A stretch of DNA of 13,183 nucleotides from NCBI GenBank assembly GCA_964406035.1, contig CAYOQB010000142.1, positions 1-13,183 on the forward strand. Direction: 5' to 3'. The position numbers were made by a program, and so were the translations under genes. Below are positions 1 through 6,572 of the stretch, one piece after another; positions within the stretch are counted from its first letter, which is position 1, and the number at the start of each line of letters is the position of its first letter. The notes beneath the pieces are model-generated. The model searched no databases and was not told where the DNA came from. It saw only the letters and a program-made list of their open reading frames with translations. This DNA comes from JAIEPW01 sp964406035. GTDB taxonomy: Bacteria > Acidobacteriota > Terriglobia > Bryobacterales > Bryobacteraceae.

Positions 1-2341
1 TCGAAAAGCGCTTGCGCAGCGAGATCGTGCCTCCATGATAGTCGGACTCGCCCAGCCCGTCCACAATGTACACCTGGCCGAAGCGCGGGTCCCACAGGCG
101 CGACGCCGCCTGCGGTCCCACCGCCTGATAATCGCTCTTGCCCGAGGGCAGCGTGGCGACCGCCGGACGCAGGTTGCGGTTCACCACCAGCGGCATCCCG
201 GTGGCCGACAGGCCGCTGTAGCCCGCCGTCACCCACGCATCCTGGCCGATGCGCCGCTCCACTTCCACGGACCAGCGCAGCGCCTGCGGGTTGGGCATCT
301 CCGGGTGATGCACCTGCAGCAACTGCTGCCCTCCGGTCAAGCCCGGCGGCGGCAGTCCGGTGCGGATGAACTCGCGGAACGCGCGATCCGCGTCCGGACC
401 CACCAGCCCGGTGATCGACGGCGCATCCGCGCGCGGCCGGTACAGCGAGACGAACGGATTGGCGGCCGTGAACTCCGCGTTGAATCCCGGAAATCCGGTC
501 CCTTGCGCCCAATAATCGGCCAGCAGAATCGCGTGCGCGCGATCCGACACGTACAGCCCCGCGCCGCCGCGAATTACGGTGGCATCGTTCAGGGCGAAGC
601 CGAAGCCGGCTCTCGGCTGCCAGTTGTTCCAGTCGTTGCGCACCAGGCCTGTCTGGCCGCGGAACAGTTCCACGTCGTAGCGCAGGCCCAGTGTTACGGT
701 CAGGCGCGGCGAAGGCCGATACTCGTCCTGCACATAAAAGCCCCACTGATTGGCGCGAGGCCGGATGGGCGGCACCGGGCTCAGGAACCGCACCAGCGAC
801 ACCGCAGGCTCGGGCGAGAGCAGCGTCGCCAGATTGCTGACCACCCCGAAGCTGACCAGCGAGGGCTCGTGGTGAATGCGGGTGTGCAGGAACTCGCCAC
901 CGGCGCGCACCTGATGCCGGCCCGCGACCCAATGCAGCGAGTCCTGCACATGCACCCTCTGTTCGGAGGTGGCGAACTCGTCGGCGCCTTCCATGGCGGT
1001 GGAGAACGCGCCGAGAATCGCCACCTCCATGCGCGGCAGTCCCGGCCGGGGGTCCAGACGGTAGCGATGATCGCTCCAGCCGAAGCTGGCCTGGTGAACG
1101 AAGGACGAGGACGGGAACATGCTCCAGTTGGCCGACACCCCACGGTCGCGCAGCCGGTACTGCCGCGCGCCGACGCTGCCGATGGGATCGCTGGCCGCGC
1201 CGGGGCTGCCGATACGGTCGTTGTCGTTGTTCAGCACGAAGTGGTTGTAGCGCGCGAACAGGCGGTGCGCCGCCGCCGGAGCGGCATCGGCCCGGAACAG
1301 GCCTTGCGTGTTGTTCGCGGTCTGCACCACTTGCGTGGTCTCCGGCGGCAGGCCCAGCCTCGCCAGGCCGCGGTTGATCCCCTCCAGATTGGCCACCAGC
1401 GCGGGCGGGAAGCGCGGGGAGTTTGCCTGCCGCTGCGCTTCCACGTTCAGGAACGTGAAGAGCTTGTCGCGCAGCACCGGACCTCCGGCCGTACCCCCGA
1501 ACTGGTTGCGCCGGAAGACCTGAAACCCGGGGATGGTCAGCAGGTCCGCCGCGTCCAGCCGGTTGTTGCGCAGATATTCGTAGGCGGCGAAGCGCCATTC
1601 GTTGCCGCCCGAGCGCGTTACCGCGGTGATCAGCCCGCCCATCCCATGCCCCAGTTCGGCCGCGGGCGCGCCGTTGATCACCCGCAGCTCCTGCACCGCT
1701 TCATAGGAGTAAAACGACTTGGCGGCATTGGCGATGTACACGTAGGAGTCGGTGCCGTCCACGGTCTGGTAATTGTTCTGGAAGCGCAGCCCGGCGAAGC
1801 TGAACTGGTTCTCGCGGTAGCGGTCCCCCATGTAGCCCCGCGATCCCGCCGTGCTGGTGGGCGCCACGCCGGGCGTATGCAGCACCAGTTGCACGAAGTT
1901 GCGGGCGTTTACCGGCACGTTCTGCAAGTACTCCTGGCCCAGCACCCGCCCGAAGCTGGTCTGCCTCGGGGTTACGGGGGCATCGCGCTCGGTCACTTCC
2001 ACCTGGTCGGCGACCTCGCGCACCGCCAGGCGGAAATCCAAGGTCCTGGTCTCGCCCACTTCCAGGATCTGCCGGGAGGATCGCGCCGGCGTGAAGCCCG
2101 CCGCCTCTACCGTCAGGTCGTACGCGCCGGGGAGCAGGCCCGCGGCCACGTAGAAGCCCGCCGCATCGGCCTCCACCGCGCGGATGGTCCCGCTTTGCAG
2201 GTTACGGACGGTCACGCGGGCGCGCGCCACCGCCGCGTCGGAAGGATCCGTCACCCGCCCCTGAATGCCGGCGCTGCTATTGATCTGCCCCGTCGCGACG
2301 CCAGCGCACAACACCACTGCCAGCGCGAATGCCCAGTTCAC
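1..2341 (-). CDS. Oar-like TonB-dependent outer-membrane receptor (3' end outside window)
   Basis: The reverse strand is open for 780 codons from GTG at 2341 to the window edge, so the C-terminal part is missing. An in-frame TAA lies 12 bases upstream, and GTG is the only start codon after it. Residues 1-18 (MNWAFALAVVLCAGVATG) look like a signal peptide. Residues about 22-100 (GRVTDPSDAAVARARVTV) form a carboxypeptidase-regulatory-like beta-sandwich. A plug-like region follows, with NVPVNARNFVQLVLHTPGV, ENQFSFAGLRFQNNYQTVDG, and GGTAGGPVLRDKLFTFLNVE. After it come beta-barrel strands such as NQWGFYVQDEYRPSPRLTV and LGLRYDVELF. This order is typical of Oar-type receptors, usually 1,000-1,200 residues, so roughly a quarter or more is probably missing. 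Such proteins sit in the outer membrane and are thought to import or bind large substrates using TonB energy. The substrate cannot be told. The gene starts 73 bases after the PilZ stop and may be cotranscribed. No convincing Shine-Dalgarno precedes it. Confidence 0.9.
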   Translation of the reverse strand, partial: MNWAFALAVVLCAGVATGQINSSAGIQGRVTDPSDAAVARARVTVRNLQSGTIRAVEADAAGFYVAAGLLPGAYDLTVEAAGFTPARSSRQILEVGETRTLDFRLAVREVADQVEVTERDAPVTPRQTSFGRVLGQEYLQNVPVNARNFVQLVLHTPGVAPTSTAGSRGYMGDRYRENQFSFAGLRFQNNYQTVDGTDSYVYIANAAKSFYSYEAVQELRVINGAPAAELGHGMGGLITAVTRSGGNEWRFAAYEYLRNNRLDAADLLTIPGFQVFRRNQFGGTAGGPVLRDKLFTFLNVEAQRQANSPRFPPALVANLEGINRGLARLGLPPETTQVVQTANNTQGLFRADAAPAAAHRLFARYNHFVLNNDNDRIGSPGAASDPIGSVGARQYRLRDRGVSANWSMFPSSSFVHQASFGWSDHRYRLDPRPGLPRMEVAILGAFSTAMEGADEFATSEQRVHVQDSLHWVAGRHQVRAGGEFLHTRIHHEPSLVSFGVVSNLATLLSPEPAVSLVRFLSPVPPIRPRANQWGFYVQDEYRPSPRLTVTLGLRYDVELFRGQTGLVRNDWNNWQPRAGFGFALNDATVIRGGAGLYVSDRAHAILLADYWAQGTGFPGFNAEFTAANPFVSLYRPRADAPSITGLVGPDADRAFREFIRTGLPPPGLTGGQQLLQVHHPEMPNPQALRWSVEVERRIGQDAWVTAGYSGLSATGMPLVVNRNLRPAVATLPSGKSDYQAVGPQAASRLWDPRFGQVYIVDGLGESDYHGGTISLRKRFS

Positions 2342-2372
2342 CGCACTGACAGTTTAGCCTTCGCGGGCAACC

Positions 2373-2388
2373 TTGAATACCGCTTCAA
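2373..2388. repeat. Small inverted repeat between PilZ and receptor genes
   Basis: TTGAA (2373-2377) and TTCAA (2384-2388) are separated by six bases, in the 73-base gap before the receptor's GTG. It could be a weak operator or an mRNA hairpin. It is short enough to arise by chance. Confidence 0.25.
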
Positions 2389-2414
2389 CTAATCGGATGT
2401 GTCATCTAATACAT

Positions 2415-3170
2415 TCAGTCCTCCGGCACGTCCAGCGAAGACCCGATGGCGTTGCCCTGCTCGTCGAAGATGTCGTTGATCCGCGCGCCGACGAAGTACC
2501 CCCCCGCCGCGCCCGGCCGCGAATGGCGAACCTCGGCGAAAATCGCCAGCGCGCCGGAGGACAGCACGACCTGAGAACCGGCTATCATCGGCGAGCTGCT
2601 GTGGAATCCCAGACCGCTGCGGGAAACGTCCCACAATTCCGCCGACTCCCAGACCGTCACGTGGGGATGGATGGTCTTCACCCGCACCGGGGTGGAGATG
2701 GAATACCGCGTTTCGGTCCGCCGGTCGGAGGGCGCCTCCGCCAGGAACCGGCGGGGGTGATGAATGGTCAGCAGCGCCCGCAGCTCCTCGGCGGCCGTGG
2801 CGGAGATCGCGGGCTGCCCGCTGGCGTGGAACAGAACGCGATGCTGGACATCGATCAGCGAATGCTCGATGTCCACGCCGGCCTCGAACCGGTCCTGGAC
2901 CTCGATGCACCAGCAGACCTCGCCCAGCAGGACTGCCTCGGAAGTAGCCACCTCAACACAGGTCCCGGAGGCCAGCGGTCGCTCTACCTGTACGCGCATG
3001 CCATGCGCGGAGACGTTCAGGAGAAGGCCGGATAACACCTCCTTCTCCGATCCCAAAAGCTTCACCGACACCGGTTGCAGCACCGCGAAACGTTCGTCCC
3101 GGCGACGATCTGATTTCGCTTGCGCGGTACCAAATCCAAATCTCTTCAGAACGGAAAACACACCGGCCAT
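2415..3170 (-). CDS. Tandem PilZ-domain protein (probable c-di-GMP effector)
   Basis: The protein has 251 residues from ATG at 3170 and carries two PilZ domains. The first has RRDER (arginines 23 and 27), NVSAHG (52-57) and FEAGVDI (about 95-101). The second has RTETR (arginines 151 and 155), DVSRSG (181-186) and YFVGARI (about 225-231). Both thus keep the RxxxR and (D/N)xSxxG elements that contact cyclic di-GMP in the family, so two binding sites are likely. No membrane segment, signal peptide or output domain is seen, so it probably works as a cytosolic adaptor. An in-frame GTG at 3179 would add three residues. The ATG is preferred because GAGG (3182-3179) lies 8 bases before it and directly abuts the GTG. 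The gene has a long structured leader, described separately, and is followed 73 bases on by the receptor gene. The partner process is unknown. Confidence 0.85.
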   Translation of the reverse strand: MAGVFSVLKRFGFGTAQAKSDRRRDERFAVLQPVSVKLLGSEKEVLSGLLLNVSAHGMRVQVERPLASGTCVEVATSEAVLLGEVCWCIEVQDRFEAGVDIEHSLIDVQHRVLFHASGQPAISATAAEELRALLTIHHPRRFLAEAPSDRRTETRYSISTPVRVKTIHPHVTVWESAELWDVSRSGLGFHSSSPMIAGSQVVLSSGALAIFAEVRHSRPGAAGGYFVGARINDIFDEQGNAIGSSLDVPED

Positions 3171-3204
3171 TCTTGCCACCTCAACTGGCGAAGGTTCGTG
3201 TGCA

Positions 3205-3262
3205 CCGGCGGGCGCGCGAGCCAGGCTCGGACTCGCGACTCTCAGGAGGATTCGCCCGCCGG
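3205..3262 (-). promoter_or_regulatory. Structured leader element upstream of the PilZ gene
   Basis: A perfect 10-base inverted repeat, CCGGCGGGCG (3205-3214) and CGCCCGCCGG (3253-3262), encloses a second stem. That stem is CGCGAGCC (3215-3222) against GGaCTCGCG (3229-3237), with one bulged A and a six-base loop. In the minus-strand transcript the inner hairpin abuts the 3' arm of the outer stem, leaving a 15-base bulge on the 5' side. This bulge contains CCTCC (complement of 3245-3249), partly complementary to the GAGG of the PilZ ribosome-binding site 24 bases further on. There is no U-run on either strand, so it is not an intrinsic terminator. I do not recognise a known riboswitch class. 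Confidence 0.5.
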
Positions 3263-3373
3263 ATCAGATCTTGGACCCGGCACACCGCCAAGCCCGGAAA
3301 CAGTAAATCCATCGGCCCCTATTCGCCCGGCGATTACAGCGTAAGCCCCTTAACACCGGAAATACGGCCAATT

Positions 3374-3391
3374 CGGTACGAGATTATACCG
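3374..3391 (-). promoter_or_regulatory. Possible promoter (TATAAT) with overlapping dyad, for the PilZ gene
   Basis: On the minus strand TATAAT is found at 3388-3383, a perfect match to the sigma-70 -10 box in otherwise GC-rich DNA. A 5-base inverted repeat CGGTA/TACCG (3374-3378 and 3387-3391) overlaps it and could be an operator. No recognisable -35 box stands 16-18 bases upstream, where there is a run of G. Transcription from here would give a leader of about 200 bases containing the folded element. Confidence 0.35.
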
Positions 3392-3498
3392 GCAATGGGA
3401 CAGCACCCCCCGAAGTTGTAGTCCGGGACGGACTTTCGAGCGGGAAAACGGAAGATTTTTCCTCATGGGCCGTCGTCAGATGCGCCGAATTGCACGAA

Positions 3499-4134
3499 TT
3501 ACAGCGCTTCGAGCATCGGCAGCGTCAACAAACGCCGCTCCACGTGGGATTCGATTTCGCGCGCCAGGGACCGGCGAAGATCCGCCGCCGTTTTCTTGCT
3601 CCATTCGCGTTCGGAAAGGGCGCGGATCGGGGAAACGAACATCTCCTCGGCGATCTCCACCGATTCCTGCCGCAACCGCAATTCCGGCAAAAAGCCGGAA
3701 AGCCGCACGCCCCACAAGGTGAAATAGGTGATGGCCCGCCAGTGATTGCCGCCGGCGCGCAGGTCCTCGAGAACGGCGATCAGGAGCCGGAAAAAGCGTT
3801 CATTCGCTTCCGCGGGCGGCAGCAAATGTTCGGCGATTTCGGCGATATGATCGAGCGCGAGGGAAACGTCGTAGCTCGATTGCAGGGCAAACACCGATTG
3901 CACCAGTTCACAAGAGGAAAGACTGACCAGTTCCCGCGTTTCCTTCTGGTAATAAGCCATGCGCACCTGGCTGAGCCGTTCCAGGCCGGAGCCGAAGGCG
4001 CTTTTGGGCTTGCGAGCCCGCCGGGCCACCCCGCGCAGCTTGCCCGCCTCGCGGGTGAAAAAGCTGACAATCAGATCCGACTCCTGAAAGGGGTAGGTGC
4101 GGAGAACGAAGGCTTCGCTAACGCGGCCAGGCAT
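3499..4134 (-). CDS. recO: DNA repair protein RecO (recombination mediator)
   Basis: The protein has 211 residues from ATG at 4134. RecO acts with RecR and RecF to load RecA on SSB-coated single-stranded DNA and to anneal strands. The N-terminus (SEAFVLRTYPFQESDLIVSF, then REAGKLRGVARRARKPKS) is the typical OB-fold segment with its basic DNA-binding stretch. The C-terminal helical half shows IAEIAEHLLPPAEANERFFR and FTLWGVRLSGFLPELRL. Many RecO proteins carry a CxxC...CxxC zinc site right after this last motif. Here there is none, and the protein is slightly short (family about 230-260). An in-frame TTG at 4146 would add four residues and overlap the upstream gene's stop. The ATG starts 4 bases after that stop, so translation is probably coupled to the esterase gene. 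No clear Shine-Dalgarno is visible for either start. Confidence 0.88.
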   Translation of the reverse strand: MPGRVSEAFVLRTYPFQESDLIVSFFTREAGKLRGVARRARKPKSAFGSGLERLSQVRMAYYQKETRELVSLSSCELVQSVFALQSSYDVSLALDHIAEIAEHLLPPAEANERFFRLLIAVLEDLRAGGNHWRAITYFTLWGVRLSGFLPELRLRQESVEIAEEMFVSPIRALSEREWSKKTAADLRRSLAREIESHVERRLLTLPMLEAL

Positions 4135-4138
4135 CGGG

Positions 4139-5191
4139 TCAGACAAAGCGGCCGCGCGCGGCCGCCGACAGCTTCCCGTTGAACAACTGCAGCGGCAGGT
4201 GCAGCCGCCGGCCCCAGGCGTCCTCGTCGTGCTCTTCCAGGGGAAACGAGAAGTGCAGGAAGTGTTCGCCGTAGGTGTAGCCCCGCTGGCTGAGCGCGAG
4301 CGCCATGGCCAGCGTCACCTCGTAGTTGTCGCCCGGCCACCCGCTGTCCAGGTAGAAGCGGACGTCGCGGTGGGGCTCGCTCAACACGCGGTCGATCAGG
4401 TCGTCGCGATGCGAGAACGTGCTCGACAGGCAGGCCGCGAAACCGAAGATCTCGGGGTACTGCCAGGCCATGTAAAAGGAAACGACGCCGCCCAGCGACG
4501 ATCCCATCACGCCGGTTTCACTCGCCGTGGTGAACACCCGAGCCTGCTCATTCACCCGCGGAATGATCTCCTGTACCACGGAGCTGGCGAACGCCTCGTA
4601 TCCAGGCTTGGTGTAATCCAGCAGCCGGTCATGCGAGTAGATGCCCACCACCACGCAGCGATCGCCCGCGCTCATCAGGTCCAGGATGTGCAGCGCCTCG
4701 TCCACCTTCCATTCCCTGCCCAGAAACGCCTCTTCCGGGAAGAACAGATTCTTGCCGTCCTGCATGTACATCACCGGGTAACGGCGCAGCGTATTTTCGT
4801 GATATCCGGCGGGCAGGTAGACACGGACCATCTGCTTGCGGCCCAGGATCGCGGAATCCACCTCCAGCACCGGCGTGAAGGTGCCCGCGGCCGAACTGTC
4901 GAACTGCGGAAACACCTGCCGCGTACCCTTGGTGGTCATCAGCGCCAGGCCGTTGGGACCGGTGGCCCAGCGCGAGCCGTTGCGGGTCACCAGGCACGGC
5001 TTGAAATAAAGGAATGGCTTTTTCGCCTGGAGGCGAAAGGTGAACACCGTGCCATCCGCGGAAACGCGGCAAGGCTCCAGGTCCGATTCCCAGTCCAGCT
5101 CGGTGCGCAACACCACCTTGCCTTCCTGAACGGGATAGACCACGTCCAATTCCCGCGTCAGGAGGCTTTCGGTGCGATACAATTCCGGCAT
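4139..5191 (-). CDS. Putative esterase (Esterase_D / enterochelin-esterase-like), alpha/beta hydrolase
   Basis: The protein has 350 residues from ATG at 5191 and no signal peptide, so it is probably cytosolic. Residues about 10-115 form an N-terminal beta domain like that preceding the hydrolase in Fes-type esterases. The hydrolase follows: YPVMYMQDGKN (138-148), nucleophile elbow GSSLGG with Ser232, candidate acid in LDSGWPGDN (Asp282 or Asp288), and EEHDEDAW with candidate His321. These match the Ser-Asp-His triad of the Esterase_D family, whose members hydrolyse trilactone siderophores, S-formylglutathione or acyl sugars. The substrate here is unknown. An upstream in-frame ATG at 5227 would overlap the divergent aminotransferase start. 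The inner ATG is preferred because conserved sequence begins there, although no Shine-Dalgarno precedes it and a -10-like TATACT lies just 9 bases upstream. The gene heads a two-gene unit with recO. Confidence 0.85.
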   Translation of the reverse strand: MPELYRTESLLTRELDVVYPVQEGKVVLRTELDWESDLEPCRVSADGTVFTFRLQAKKPFLYFKPCLVTRNGSRWATGPNGLALMTTKGTRQVFPQFDSSAAGTFTPVLEVDSAILGRKQMVRVYLPAGYHENTLRRYPVMYMQDGKNLFFPEEAFLGREWKVDEALHILDLMSAGDRCVVVGIYSHDRLLDYTKPGYEAFASSVVQEIIPRVNEQARVFTTASETGVMGSSLGGVVSFYMAWQYPEIFGFAACLSSTFSHRDDLIDRVLSEPHRDVRFYLDSGWPGDNYEVTLAMALALSQRGYTYGEHFLHFSFPLEEHDEDAWGRRLHLPLQLFNGKLSAAARGRFV

Positions 5192-5225
5192 CAGTTGAGA
5201 GTATACTGCGCGCCCTGGGAGACGC
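5192..5225. promoter_or_regulatory. Compact divergent promoter region with palindromic AGTATACT
   Basis: Only 34 bases separate the two divergent ATG codons. The palindrome AGTATACT (5200-5207) presents TATACT as a possible -10 box on both strands (plus 5202-5207, minus 5205-5200). Each -35 region would lie inside or at the edge of the opposing gene, and neither matches TTGACA well. Rightward, GGGAG (5217-5221) is a good Shine-Dalgarno four bases before ATG. Leftward, transcription from this box would give an almost leaderless esterase mRNA. Confidence 0.4.
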
Positions 5226-6572
5226 ATGACTCCGAAGACCGATTGCCTTCCGTTTACCGCCTACACCGGCGCCGCCGCGCGGTCCCGCGAGTTGTATGAA
5301 CGGGCTCGCAAGGTGATGCCCGGCGGCAACACCCGGCACTCCATCGCGCTCCATCCCTATCCGGTGTACGCCGCCTCCGGCGCGGGCTGCCGCGTCACGG
5401 ATGTCGAGGGCGAGGAGCGGGTCGATTTCCTGAACAACTTCACCTCGCTGATCCTGGGACATGCCCATCCCGAAGTAACGCGCGCGGTGCAACAGAGGGT
5501 GGCCCTGGGAACCGCCTTCACCATGCCCACCGAGATCGATGTCGCGCTAGCGGAGCTGCTGTGCGAGCGTGTCCCGTACGTGGAGCAGATCCGCTTCTGC
5601 AACTCCGGCAGCGAAGCGGTGATGCTGGCGATCAAGGCGGCCCGCGCCTTCACCGGCAGGCACAAGATCGCGAAGTTCGAAGGCGCCTATCACGGCATTT
5701 ACGATTACGCGGAGGTGAGCGAGGGTCCCACCGAGGGGAACTGGGGCGATCCCGCCGACCCGGAGCGGATCCTGGAACCGGGATCGCCGCCGAGCCAGGC
5801 CGACGACGTAGTGCTGCTGCGCTGGAATCATTTCGAGCAATGCCGCGCGCAAATCGAACGGCATCGCGAGCAGTTGGGGGCGGTGATCGTGGATCCGGTG
5901 TGCGCGGGCATCGGGTTGATTCCGCCGCTGCCCGGATTTTTCGAGATGCTGCGCGAGGAAACTGACAAGGCCGGCATTCTTTTGATCTCCGATGAGGTGC
6001 TGAGTTTCCGCGTGGCTTATGATGGCGCGCTGACGGCCTTCGGAGTCGCCCCGGACCTGGTGAGCCTGGGCAAGATTATCGGCGGCGGCTTCCCTACCGG
6101 GGCGGTCGCGGGCTCACGCCGGGTGATGTCGGTGTTCGATCATACCGGCGAATGCCGCGTGCATCATGGCGGGACGTTCAACGCCAATCCGGTCACCACG
6201 ACCGCGGGGCTGGAGACCATGCGGCGGATGACTCGGGAGGCGTATCAGCGTTTGAATACGCTCGGCGACCTGATCCGGGAGCGGCTGACGCGCATGCTGG
6301 CCGATGCGGGAAGCGGAGGTCAGGTCTGCGGGCGGGGGTCGCTGTTCCTGGCGCACCTGAACACCGAGCCGCTGGTCGATTACCGTTCGCTGCGCGGCTA
6401 TTCGCGAACCCAGCCGGCGTATCTGGATCTGTGCCACGAGATGCTGCGGCGCGGCGTCATGACTTCGCCGCGGGGGCTGTTCGGATGCCTGTCCACGCCG
6501 ATGGAGGAAGCGGAAATCGATGCGTTTGTTGAAGCGGCCCGCGAATCACTGATCGCCGTGCGCGGCCATTGA
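5226..6572 (+). CDS. Class III PLP-dependent aminotransferase, glutamate-1-semialdehyde aminomutase-like
   Basis: The protein has 448 residues and is a soluble fold-type I enzyme using pyridoxal phosphate. Visible elements are KVMPGGNTRHS (29-39), the PLP-phosphate loop NSGSEAVMLAIKAAR (126-140), KFEGAYHG (150-157), DEV with Asp256 for the pyridine nitrogen, SLGKIIGGGFPTGA with Schiff-base Lys283, and HHGGTFNANP (313-322). These are hallmarks of the GSA-aminomutase (HemL) branch, whose true members convert glutamate-1-semialdehyde to 5-aminolevulinate. I do not call it hemL. No heme genes are nearby, and this branch contains many paralogues acting on other amino acids, amines or sugars. The start is supported by GGGAG four bases upstream. 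Its last 27 bases overlap the convergent glycosyltransferase gene. An alternative role is supplying an aminated precursor for a surface glycan, suggested only by that neighbour. Confidence 0.9.
   Translation: MTPKTDCLPFTAYTGAAARSRELYERARKVMPGGNTRHSIALHPYPVYAASGAGCRVTDVEGEERVDFLNNFTSLILGHAHPEVTRAVQQRVALGTAFTMPTEIDVALAELLCERVPYVEQIRFCNSGSEAVMLAIKAARAFTGRHKIAKFEGAYHGIYDYAEVSEGPTEGNWGDPADPERILEPGSPPSQADDVVLLRWNHFEQCRAQIERHREQLGAVIVDPVCAGIGLIPPLPGFFEMLREETDKAGILLISDEVLSFRVAYDGALTAFGVAPDLVSLGKIIGGGFPTGAVAGSRRVMSVFDHTGECRVHHGGTFNANPVTTTAGLETMRRMTREAYQRLNTLGDLIRERLTRMLADAGSGGQVCGRGSLFLAHLNTEPLVDYRSLRGYSRTQPAYLDLCHEMLRRGVMTSPRGLFGCLSTPMEEAEIDAFVEAARESLIAVRGH

Larger units (their letters stand above)
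3171..3498. other. Intergenic region between recO and the PilZ gene (328 bases)
   Basis: No credible gene is seen here. Short open frames on the plus strand have no ribosome-binding site and no recognisable product. Read on the minus strand, the region is the leader of the PilZ gene. It holds a TATAAT box (3388-3383), a folding element (3262-3205) and the Shine-Dalgarno (3182-3176). The 3' end of recO abuts the right side. A weak 5-base stem (AGTCC/GGACT, 3420-3434) is present there, but no T-run follows it, so no terminator for recO is evident. Confidence 0.6.

Noticed and set aside
35..2392. A 785-codon open frame on the plus strand
   Set aside because: It is antisense to the receptor gene, whose reading has a signal peptide and family motifs. 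The plus frame gives an Arg/His/Ala-rich product with no domain, as expected opposite a GC-rich gene.
3207..3260. tRNA-like acceptor pairing GGCGGGC/GCCCGCC
   Set aside because: Only about 40 bases lie between the arms, too few for a tRNA. No anticodon or T-arm pattern is present. It is reported as a leader fold instead.
3420..3434. Hairpin AGTCC/GGACT as a recO terminator
   Set aside because: The stem is short and no T-run follows on the minus strand.
4097..5299. A 400-codon plus-strand frame
   Set aside because: It is the complement of the esterase and recO genes, which show clear catalytic and family motifs. The product is unrecognisable and it would overlap three real genes.
5226..6572. 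Naming the aminotransferase hemL
   Set aside because: Family membership is clear but the substrate is not, and nothing around it belongs to heme synthesis.
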